DNA of 64,000 nucleotides from Camillea tinctor (taxonomy: Eukaryota > Ascomycota > Sordariomycetes > Xylariales > Xylariaceae): positions 124,001 through 188,000 of the forward strand of contig MU394063.1 of the NCBI GenBank assembly GCA_022578605.1, read 5' to 3'. Within the stretch, counting starts at the first letter, position 1, and each line of letters opens with the position of its first letter. A program made the position numbers and the translations under genes. Shown here piece by piece: positions 37,476-48,357 of the stretch. The notes under the pieces are model-generated. The model had not been told where the DNA came from. It did no database searches and saw only the letters and a list, made by a program, of their open reading frames with translations.

Positions 37476-38261
37476 TTAATTGGTTGGTTTATTATGATTA
37501 TGCTCTATCGGCCAGGGGATCCGGATCGGGGATGTATTGCGCGACACGTTCCGCGACGACTGCTGGCTCTGGGCCCGGCTGCTCCGCGGTGACATCATCA
37601 CTGCCGGCGTCGGGATGCTGAAGCTGCCGCTTATGCTGGTGCTGCTGCTCACCAGCTTCGGTACGGGAGGCGGCGATGATGGCATCATCAGTGGGTGCGG
37701 CGCCCGCCACGACCGCCGCTGGCTCAGCGTCCGCCGCGACTGTGAGGGCTCCGTGTTCCGCCGCACTCGGCTCATGCTCGCATCTTGCGGGGTGGCCGGA
37801 GACGAGGGGGTCTCACCCGTCTGGGCGCCGCCTCGGCACTGTCGCTCCCGTCTTCGGTGGGCTATCGACTTCTGGTTGTAGTTGTCGTCGTCGTCGTCTG
37901 AGTCGGAGGAAGAACAGTATGGCGAAGGGGTAGTGGAGTGGCGGCGGCCTAAGGCTGCCGCCTTCTCAGCGAGGTGCTCGTGAAGGACCGGTACGAGTTC
38001 GGCCCACCGCGCTCGACACTCATCTGCACTCTTGGTCCAGATCAATCGTGCTACGCCATCCCATTGGTTCACGCCGTGCCGAGATACCGCTTCCTTTAGG
38101 ATCTTGTCTTCAATTTCAGACCAGTGTTTCTTGGTGAAGAGTGTATTGATAGGATGAGGTTGGCGGTGGTGGCGATGATTACGATGATGGTGGTGGTGAT
38201 GGTGTTGCAAGGAGTTACCGCCACCGCCAAAAGTAGGACTGTTAGGAGTGGTGAAAGACAT
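37476..38261 (-). CDS. SANT/Myb-like domain protein
   Basis: A single open frame on the minus strand, 261 residues. It starts with a Gly/His-rich stretch (seven consecutive His near residue 20), then one SANT/Myb-like repeat at about 46-95 with the expected tryptophans (HWSEIEDKILKEAV, NQWDGVARLIWTK, ECRARWAEL). After that the protein is disordered: an acidic run (SSSDSDDDDD), then Arg/Ser/Pro-rich to the end. A single Myb repeat suggests a chromatin or DNA-binding protein in the nucleus; the target is unknown. The GC-rich second half also has long open stretches in the other minus frame and on the plus strand, so a frame error or splice change beyond about residue 140 would not be obvious. 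The N-terminal half is the secure part. Confidence 0.75.
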   Translation of the reverse strand: MSFTTPNSPTFGGGGNSLQHHHHHHHRNHRHHRQPHPINTLFTKKHWSEIEDKILKEAVSRHGVNQWDGVARLIWTKSADECRARWAELVPVLHEHLAEKAAALGRRHSTTPSPYCSSSDSDDDDDNYNQKSIAHRRRERQCRGGAQTGETPSSPATPQDASMSRVRRNTEPSQSRRTLSQRRSWRAPHPLMMPSSPPPVPKLVSSSTSISGSFSIPTPAVMMSPRSSRAQSQQSSRNVSRNTSPIRIPWPIEHNHNKPTN

Positions 38262-40370
38262 GTTGTGTTGTAATTATGAACCCAACTCGATATGATGCGA
38301 GTAATACACTGACTAGGCTGATAGACAAGTTTCGAGGTCGTTATTATTGGCATTAGTTTCGTTCTAGTGCTTAGAAGAGAGGGGTAGAGAGGTCTCGAAG
38401 GTGACGATGATATAGATAAATAACAGAGGAACTTGTGAATGTTATAGGATAGGTAATATGCCTTGATCGTCCACTTGCTCCATCTAAATGCAATCAATTC
38501 ACCTGGTTGCAAACGAAAGAGCACGGAACACTACAAGGATCATCGATTGATAACAATAATATAGGCGAGCTAGGTAGTTAATAAGAGATTGAGCCTCATG
38601 TGATAGACGGGGAAAAGGTTTCCACATGGAAGAGAGACTTTTGCTCAATCTCTCTCTATTACACACACCACTATACGTTATTATATGTGTGACACGTGGT
38701 TGGACCGTGGTTCGCGGTATCTTGCCTCGAGAGTTTCTTCGTCCCATGGTTCGGCCCGCCCTTTTTTCTCCCTCTTTTCTTCTCAATTCCGAACTCTGAA
38801 ACTTCTGGGCAGCTAATAATAAAGTGAAGTTGGGTTATAGGGCTCCCCATCTCCTCCGCCAGGACCCCTCTCCACCAATACATAGGCAGGCTTAGGTGTG
38901 TCATGTCATCAGTCATACGTTAAAGGTTCGTAGCTGTAGTGGACCGCCAGGTCTTCGGTCGGCATGTCTGCAGTGCTGAGGCCAATTTCGCTTGATGGCA
39001 ATCATTTGACGGAAGGATGGGTCTCTCCTCTCTTCACGGACCACCTGTGCTATAATCCCTACTCCCGCATCCCGCAGTCTCGTCCCGTCACATCATCTTT
39101 GCCGCCGTGTGCTAGCTACTATCGATTGCATAACAACTCAATACAATATAGACGCGATTGTAGCATCATGGCGGCGGCAGCTTTTGGGGTGTGTGAAGGA
39201 ACCAATGAATTAACTTGACCCTCATCAGAGTGTGCATTGAGTTGCTTGACCGAGCTCAGTTATGCAGACTCAGGAGGGGTGGGGGCTGTGATGCGGTAAG
39301 ACAATGTGTTTTATTCAGCAATCTCAGCCCTTTCTTTGGGCCATCGTGAAAACAAAGTTTCAAGCAATCTTGGTAGATTTTACGTCAGCTCCCGAAATTC
39401 GTCGTCCCGCGGCCGGATCCTCCCGTTAGATAGCGACTAAAATTGTCATATGTAGGTGCCCGCGCCTTTCCCCCCGTAGACCGGACGAAATACTTGTTAG
39501 CACTGTCTTTTCATGCCTTCGTCCGCTCACCCGTCGTCATGAGATCCGCTATCTTAGCATAGGCGAACAGACAAACGGAAGAATAGACGAACATATGAAT
39601 AGATAAAGCGTGTAAGGACTGACACTTTAAACTTACTATTTTAGATATATCACTTATCCCTTACATACTCGATCTCGATTCTCTCCCTGCTCTAGGTTAG
39701 GTAAACTTAGCCTTGTACAGGTGCGTAGCATTCCTCCATCTGAAGACCCTAGTTAGGCTGGCTGGGCATCCGGGACGACGTTGATCCCATGGATTTACCT
39801 GGTTTTCAAGCGTGATAACTGATAAGCGAGTATATACTAATGCTCATTTATTATACGTGATGAGCTTTATAGCTTATGATCTTCTCAAAAGTTATAGTAA
39901 GCAGTGGATAAAGTCCTCTTAAAGGGCGACGGCAGTCAGCAACTAAGACCTTGTCGCAGGACCTGCACTATGACCGTGCATGAAGTGCATGCAGCTTCCG
40001 AGATGAAGGATCTCTATGGATATATCGGGACTTTCAATGGCCTAGAATCCTGATCCTCACAGGGAATGGCCTAGGAAGATACTGGGCTGTGCTCTGAGAA
40101 AAGCATACGATATAAGCCTTAACAAGCCTGGTATACTAGGATCCATATTCGGCACATCTTCATCGGTCTGAGAATATCCGAAGGTGAGATATACGATATC
40201 TGCTTTGGATACCTCGATTTGTATACTATGATGGATTCCTATAGAACTGTTCGGCGTTTCAGGCTCCAACCACTCAGGTCATCTTCACAGACTCAATCTA
40301 ACCTAGAGAAGAAGTCACCCACGTGTCTAGCATACCTCAAGACATTATAGAGGTCATCTCAGGACATTTT
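38262..40370. other. AT-rich gene desert, left part
   Basis: 2.1 kb without a supportable gene. A minus-strand frame of 70 codons at 40057-40269 has protein-like composition but no domain and no splice partners. The first 500 bases are the promoter and leader of the SANT/Myb-like gene. Confidence 0.5.
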
Positions 40371-40749
40371 TGTAACGAGCCCTCCTTATGACAGGTAGGT
40401 CACGTGCTGATCTTGACTTTATAAGGCAGTGAGACGAGGTTGGTTCAGTATTTCACGTTGTGCTCGTTAGAGGGGTTTGCGGGACCCTCGCTGTGATTCC
40501 AAAGAGTGAATAAAGCCTTAAATTGATAGCTAAAGAACGAGTGACTATAAGAGAATTACAGCTAACTTATATACACCTTTTTGCGTAGTCGGCGTAAAGG
40601 CGTAATGCGTAACTCCAAAAGACGTTGGTTACGCTAGTTACGTTGGCGACGGTTACATTCTTGTACCAGGAATGGTTAGTGCCAACTGCATGTTGAAATA
40701 ACAGTTGTTCCGTTTCCGGCGACTCCACTTGTAATGGTGGGTCGTAACA
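40371..40749. mobile_element. Solo LTR of a retrotransposon, with 5-bp target-site duplication
   Basis: The 379-bp segment begins TGTAACGAGCCC and ends GGGTCGTAACA. These are TG...CA ends and a near-perfect terminal inverted repeat typical of LTRs. It is flanked on both sides by ATTTT (40366-40370 and 40750-40754), a perfect 5-bp target duplication. Inside are a TATA-like TTATAAGG (40419-40426) and an AATAAA signal (40509-40514), in the order expected for U3 and R. No internal retrotransposon coding sequence adjoins it, so it is a solo LTR left by LTR-LTR recombination. The end sequence resembles Ty3/Gypsy LTRs of ascomycetes, but the superfamily is inference. The orientation given by TATA and AATAAA is plus. 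Confidence 0.78.
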
Positions 40750-43700
40750 ATTTTATCATCCGAACCGTGTATTCGTGAAGATCGTCCTATAAACGACAAT
40801 ATAATGGATTATTCTATACCCTCTATCAAGAGGATAAGTTTCTTCCGTTCTAAACATGAGTCAAATGATTCTCAGGGGGTTCTTTCACCAAAGCTTACTT
40901 ATCCTTTTAGTTCAATGCTAAAATAGTCACTAGCCAAGGTCTCTTCCATGTATGAATGCTTAGGTACCTACCAGCAGTCGTAAACCATGTAGAGAGCGAT
41001 AATGATTTTCTGATTTCACGTCTTCGTAATGCTTGTCTTGGTAGGGAAAAGTAGGACAGACAATGCATACACACCCTGAAGTATTTCATGGGAAATCCGT
41101 GCGCATCATCTGATCTCCACTACAAGTTCAATAAAAGGGTCGCTGCGATTGTCAAAGCGCATCACAAGAGCATTCCTATAGGTTCTCGTCTTGCATGCGT
41201 GGGAGATCTGGCTAGATTCCCTTAAAGTGACGCAGCCCATGTTGGGACCACCAAGAAGAAAAGAAAACCCGTACCCACATATTAACGATGAGGACTAGAG
41301 GCAAGAACTAGACGGAATGTGGATTGCGGATCATCGGGGAGGTTTGTTTCCATCATCCCGTTACTTCAGGCTTAAATCTCTATAATGCTCTATGGGACCA
41401 CATCTAAATTACCTCATTCTGAAAGACAAGCGCGTGGACTGAAAGTTCAAGCCTTACTATATATTGCCATGGGGGTTGCGTGACCAGAAACGACCACCGA
41501 GAAACCACTCGGAGCACCGACTTACCGTAATCATCACCACTTTTAATAGAAGTATAGAGTATACCAGAGTCATATACTTAAAGACACAATGGTTCGATAA
41601 CGCCACTTGGCTAGTCCATACCCTTCTCCTACTCATATTGGAAGTGACAATATGTATGCCTTTATACGAATCGAGCTGAGAAGTGGCGTGTATATTGCGG
41701 GCTGTGACTCTAAGAGATTTTGTTAGTATGCGCTATAAAGTGGTTGTTTTGAAACTATCCCGGAACTAGGACCTTGAAGCACTAGGTTAGTTGACTATGT
41801 ATATCGTTTTCCATTAATGGCAAAGGTCATATTCTGCTAAATGCAATTGTAGTACTAAAACTCTTGGTTTTCTTATCGAACATATTAATCGTATGTTTCG
41901 AAGTCGATACCAAGCCCCAATCCAACAAGAATAGCCGTATTTCTTTTGGGTATACTTCATGCGGAGATCTTCGTCTCTAGAATCCAAATGCTGTTGATCC
42001 AGTATCTAGCCCTGGAAGGAACATCACAAGGACATACAAAAATATTATATTGGAGTGATACTGTGTTTACAACTAGGATGAATGAATTAGAAAATTTGGG
42101 GGAAACAAGATACCTATGGATATTTTGGGTATAGTCGGACGACATAAAAGTTGGAGAACCTATAGAATCACATATAACATGCTGGTATAGGCGGGAAACT
42201 AGACATATGACACTCTAGTAGTTAAAGGAAGACACAATGTTTAGTATGATACCACGTAGCAGATTCTCTATTTAGTAGTATTTAGCTCCGTCATGTCGAT
42301 CTATATTCAAAGACAAAGTAACTTCTGCTCATACGTAAACCATAATCAATACCCTCCAAAGCTGTAATAACTGCAAGATGGCCTGTCTAATATGCGATGA
42401 CGTGAAATACTTCAGAGCCTATCTTGATTCTACGTGCATCACACAATACGCTGGATAGCTACGTAGAGATATAATATATGGATAGTAAGATTATGATCTT
42501 GTGAGTAAAATCACACGCCCTTTCTAGACCCATGGAGAGAAAAGCCCCCCTTTAGCGTTTGATTACTGTGGAAACTTAACATATATTATGACTGCGTTGT
42601 ATAGCTAACATTTTGCGTATCTAAACTTTTGAGCTATCGACCTTATAGTCACCTTCAAGTTACGATCAAGGCTCGAAAATACCTTGGGGCGAAGAGACTA
42701 GACAGCTGGAGACGTTGAAATGCTAGCTAATACTAAGAGTTTCGATGGGGATAGCTAACTAGTTATTCATTTGATAGGAGGGATGCGCTAGACTATGATG
42801 TAAATGGCAGTGCGCATCTAGCAAGAGATTAAAGGAGGCGTCCGACGTATAAATGGCATATCGAAGGTAGCTACTCTATATTCAGTGTTGCGAACAACAA
42901 GAGCTTAGATTCTCGTGACATGGTAACTGAACAAATGGCAAGACTGTTGTACGGGGAACTGGTAGCTAAAAGAAAATACAAGTTAGATACCTAGGTATAG
43001 ACTAGATACTCTAGGGGCCCACGTATTCAGATATTTTATAGAATAAATGTGTCTCCCTGAAATTACATGTCCTTAACCCTATACTCAAATTTATCTTTAA
43101 ACATCCCACGTCTTCTATGGTATTAGTGGATTTTTAAACAAGAGTGACCATCAACCTATCGTCAACTGAGTATAGGGATTTCACAGCTGAGTGAGAAAAT
43201 TAGAAAGTAAGTGGTGATTATTGAATAAGAATAATCGCTAGGTTAGAGAATTCTCCCCTAGGGGGTTCAGGACGACTGCTATCTTTTTATATCTATTTCA
43301 CGGTGGGTCTCCATCCCGTAGTGCCACCGTGCTCTGTATCTCCAGTTCTTAGCCTGTGACTTCAGGTTCATATTTGCTCAAAATCATTGGGACTAAAGAA
43401 ACATAATGATTCATTGGCCTAGGCTATGAAACTGAAGGGTACGTATAAGACGGGCTTTATTGTTTAGATCCCGAATTCAACTATGGGGGTTGTAATTCTT
43501 TCCTAGGATAAATCAGACATCTACACACATAGTATATTGCTTTTTATATGCTGCAATTATTTGGTCATGATGGGCCTTAATTAGGAAACAAGATGACTAG
43601 GTATTCAAGGGGGGTGAGAAGATCATTTATATATCTTTTACGGAGCTCTGAATCTGGGGTGACTAGATCGCTGGGTCACATTATGTCGTCCAATGTGTGT

Positions 43701-46023
43701 ATGTGCTCTGAGGAATGGCCTCACACACGATATAATAGCGGTCGAAGAGGGAGGTTCGAGATAGGTAAAACATTTCTTATATTTGTATGTACCTAGATAT
43801 AATGCTTATGATATACGTTATTTAATCATGTATTTGCGAATGAAACACTTGGCATTGGTTTAAAAGCAATATAACTCTAGAGAGGGCTGTTTAGATATCC
43901 AAAGAAGATAAGAAATCATACCTGCTATTCAAGATGTTCTAGGCGTATGCAATAACAAGCAAGCTTATTTCGTAAAATTGTCAAGGGCCTCGCTGGGTTT
44001 TATGAATCCAAGCCACGGTTCTTTTGGACCAAAGGTTAGCTAACCAGATAAAGACTGTCCTAATGAGTAGTTTGGTGTAAGTAAGTACGGTCTCCGAGAC
44101 ATTCAGCTTTCTTTATGGAGAGCATGACCTTCTAGCTTCAGCCTCCATTTTGCTGGCTATAAATGACATACATCCTGCTGTATTAGATGGTCAGACGGCA
44201 TTAAACTAAACTCCTGTTTCATCTCTTTCTCCAAACGTCATCACTTGGCGAACTTCATTGAGTATCCCAAATCAGCAAATAGACCTAGAAGTTCATTCTT
44301 AGGAAGCTGAAAGTCGGCATTGGGTTGTAGTTACGGCATGTCTCTAAGCCGTCTTACAAGCCGATGCTAACAGAGGATCTCTTGGCTGCAACCGCAAACG
44401 GTCTGATTGGCGTTCGCTCTCCGGGTTCAAAGAGGAGATCTAAACTAATGTCGTACGCGGTTAGTGTAATTACTTAGGAGCTCAGAGCACCGTGGCCCAA
44501 CTCGCCCTATCTAGATTGGACTGGGCCCCTTCGTGCACTTTTTGTGGACTTCCTCGCTTGTCTCAGCCTCTTATGGGATAGTCAATACAGTGCTGGTTTT
44601 ATATAGAAACCTGTAGGCGGTTTACACCAGGACGATGGAGCTCCTTTATAAACTCTCAATGCTTTGTCATATCTGAATCAATTACCTGACTTTACTTGAG
44701 GCAATTGTTACATACATGCAGCATCGCCAACTTTCCTAATTAGCTAGGCCTAGAAAACCTGAATGGATTCATCATGCCAATGCTCTTTGGGGGATGGGCG
44801 ATATTCATATCATAAAACGCCAATAAATCATTTTTGTCTCCCGATGATAGAGTAGAAAAGGTGGTGTTGAAGAGTTTTCCCTTGTACATATGAAGTCTTC
44901 TATATATTATATAATGTCTGAACCATCTGACGTTGCCAAATCAGGACAATAATGATTTTTTTTTTCAGCTGGTCCAGATCCATTCTCATCATAGCTTAAC
45001 TTTAGCCCACCATTTATGTTTCGATACGGAACACTGCTATAGAAGTGTCTTTGGTCACTTTTAACTACAGTCTCACATCAGCATCATATATGGTTTATGT
45101 TGCCCTGTGACTACCAAGGCTACAGATCTTGAGCAAAAGAGCTCATGACGGTATTTTTCCGCACAGTGTCCTGTCAGACATGCTGTAGTATAGATAATCC
45201 CTGTTCAGCTGACAGGGGCCGGTATTTCTGTAATGTAGTGTGTATTCTACCCCGTGACTATGTAACCACGAAATTTCAGCCGCATCAACAACTCATTTCC
45301 ACCCCAGAAAAGTGTCGTCTCATTTTCACGTTTCTCACAAAGGCTTATTCTATTTTATTGTTAAGCAGATTTTGGCTCTAAGTATACATTAAACATTCGG
45401 CTTAATGTAATCCTACTGATGACACGATTGTGATTGAATCTTGATACTTCATTAGGTGGGTTTCTCTTCTCACCGATGATATTGCTGTTCTCCTTTTGTA
45501 AGTAGGGGAGTGTTCTGCAAGGCACAACGTTATCCTATAGCTTTATTGGCCGATTAATACAAGCTGACTGGGTAGGTACTAGTCCGTAAACCTATTTGAC
45601 TAGTTGCTTCATCTACCATGTCTCTTGCATAGTACTTTCTCTCAGATCACCGTTGGTGAGAGCCTGGGACTAGACCCTTACGAGCCTAGAAAGTCCTGGT
45701 TATTTTATCAACCGTATGAGTGGCGTATTTCTATCTCTAGCTGCCGCTGTGTAACTGTGAATCACAGCACGGAAATCTGCCTTGTCCGCTCTGGCGCTGC
45801 GAAGTGTCCCAATCATGAAGCATTTCCATAGTCTTGGCAAGTCCATGGGCGGGGGTTGATTCTCGTCGTTCATATTTGAGCTGAGGCCCATCCCGATCCT
45901 CTATGCGGTTCCCTTCTTACCTTCTGGTACATTTTATTCCAACCGTTGTTTTGTCGTCACCAACCTGCATCTTGATATCTCCTTTCTTGTTACTGCTGTT
46001 GACTTTCGTCACATCCTTGTGAG
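40750..46023. other. AT-rich gene desert, right part
   Basis: 5.3 kb of AT-rich, stop-dense DNA with only short frames (up to 78 codons), none recognisable. One TAGGTACCTA palindrome lies at 40961-40970. The look fits decayed repeat DNA, possibly mutated by RIP. The last 150 bases should contain the promoter of the MARVEL-type gene. Confidence 0.5.
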
Positions 46024-46973
46024 ATGTCGTCTAAATATTCAAACCAGCGAGTTGCTGGAAAGGAGCATATTCCTCTTTACCCAAAAGGATTCATTGCTGT
46101 GCGGATAATTCAGCTCATTATTGCGATTGTGTGTTTGGGGTTGTGTGCCTTCGGAGTCACTTACTTTGTCTTTGCAGGAAATGCGTTAATGCTTTTCACC
46201 GTTAGTTATTCTCCATACGCACTTTTTTTTGTTTGTATAATAATGAACTAAACTTGTCCATCCTAGGCCGTTGCGACTCTCATCACTAGTATATACTGTC
46301 TTGTTGCCCACTATGGCCCACCAAAATCCTTTAACTACTGGGCTATTCTTGGTCTAGACATATTCCTAGTTATATTCTGGCTTATTTCCTTTGCTGTTCT
46401 TGCAGCACAGGTGGCGACTATCTTCGCGTTGTACGACGGCTACAACGATTATTATGACTACTATGGGTACGATGGTGTTGGCACCGCAGTCCTCATTTAC
46501 GCAGCCTGCCTGGCAGCGGCAGCAGGACTAGGTGGCCTAGAGTTGTATGTTTCCCAAAGCCATCACAACGCGACCCAGTGAATATATTAACATGTTTTAG
46601 TGTTCTTTACATCATTTCCCTCTCCATCCACGGAGTGATGCTCCATCGTCATCGCAAGGCTGGGCTCAAGGCTATGCCAGGCTCATCCTCTTCTGGCACT
46701 CTTGGAGCAACTGCAGTATCAGCTGGTGGAGAGAAATTTCAGATGCAACCACAAAACCCCCAAGCCTACCCTACACCGGGTTCGCCACCTCCACCTGAAC
46801 AACAAATGTACGCACCGCCGCCGCAGCAGCAACAGCAGAACTTCTACCCGCAACAGACACCGTCACCATTATCTGCTCAACCAACTGGGAATTTGCCTTA
46901 TGTACCCCCAGCAACCCAGGGTTACCCTATATATGAAGCACCTGGTCAACCACAGCCTCACCACAATCAATGA
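46024..46973 (+). CDS. MARVEL-like four-helix membrane protein
   Basis: Three exons: 46024-46200, 46267-46544, 46601-46973, all joined in frame; 275 residues. A short cytosolic start is followed by four membrane helices: about 20-50 (FIAVRIIQLIIAIVCLGLCAF), 54-78, 86-112 (ILGLDIFLVIFWLISFAVLA) and 128-160. The loop between helices 3 and 4 is Tyr/Asp-rich (DGYNDYYDYYGYDG). The C-terminal ~110 residues are disordered and rich in Pro, Gln and Tyr. Spacing, the early RIIQ and the small third loop fit the MARVEL domain, found in fungal proteins that organise plasma-membrane microdomains or vesicle traffic. No member with known role is identified. Both introns have good signals (GTTAGT...CTAG, GTATGT...TTTAG). 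Confidence 0.82.
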
Positions 46974-47523
46974 ACATCTTTACAGAATATTATATACGAC
47001 CATTAAGATTGTTTCCACGTTGCATGATATCAATCAATGCTTGTTATTTGTCTAGAATTTGGTATGAGGAATGGCTTGATCATTAATACGTGTGGTTGAA
47101 TCCTATGTTTCGGATTTGGTGAGCTATGGCAGAGCTTTGGAATTTTGGAGATAAACAGCGAATTACAGTTTAGTGCATTATACCCATTGGTTTTGTTCGA
47201 TAGGATGTATCTAAGACCTTTTTTTCTTTCTGAGGCAGTGATACACTTTTCCGAATCGAGCAAGAGGCATTTTTTCATTGTCTTTGGTCTACTGCTTTCG
47301 AATACCGTAGAACGCCGTGTTTCACCGACATCGTTACGCAAACGGTATGTATCCACGGAAACGTCTAGTTACATCCTACTAATATCATTACCTGGGGTGA
47401 ATAATATGAAAGAATAGAAATCTAGTATTAGTCTTTGTTACGCCTTTGCTTTTCTACGATGCCTTCGCTCTTTTCTTGTATGTCGTGACGTTTGTCAACT
47501 AAATCTGCTTGAAACATTGGACT
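46974..47523. other. Intergenic region, MARVEL gene to FG-rich protein gene
   Basis: 550 bp between two genes on the same strand; AT-rich, no gene seen. It holds the 3' end of the first and the promoter of the second. Confidence 0.6.
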
Positions 47524-48291
47524 ATGACTTCAAATAACGGTGCCCAAGGTAAAAGCGAACCAAACGACTTTGATTATCACGCCGCCGGCTTCAGTCCTGC
47601 CACGGGAAGCCTTTTTGATCCTGCACCAAATTGGAAATACGGGAAAACCCAACCGCCGCCATTTCAGATACCCTCATCACAGGCCAACAGTGCAGCGAAT
47701 GCGAATATGAACCCCACACCAAACCCAGCTTCTCAGCCGGCACAAAACCCAGCTCCTCAGGGGGCAAAAGTTCCAGTGGCGCCGCCAGGTTATCAAATTC
47801 TTTTTGGAAATGTCATTCCTCTTCCGAAGTCTGAGCAGCCACAAAACACAGGTGGCCAGAATCTATTCGGTACGGCTCTTCAGAGTGCAAACTCTGCTCT
47901 TACAGGTCTATTCGGACAATCTGCCCCGGCCGTGAATCAGCAGAATGCGCCCCCTGCTCCTGCGCCCCCTGCTCCTGCGCCTCCTGCTCCCGCGCCTCCT
48001 GCTCCTGCGCCCCCTGCTCCAGCCGTGAATCAGCAAAATGCGAATCCTGCTCCTTCGAACCCTGCTCTAGCTGTAAACCAGCAAAATGCTGTTGCTCAAG
48101 CAAATTCTGTCATTGCACCGAACCCAATTGGCTCTAACGCTGGCGGTGGCGGCGGCGGCAACCAGAACAGTCTCTTTGGAGGCGGCGGAGGCGGCAACAA
48201 CAACCAGAACAATCTCTTCGGAGGTGGTGGAGGCGGCAACAACCCAAACAATCTCTTCGGAGGTGGTGGCGGTGGTGGCGGCGGCAGCAGC

Positions 48292-48357
<66 letters not shown>

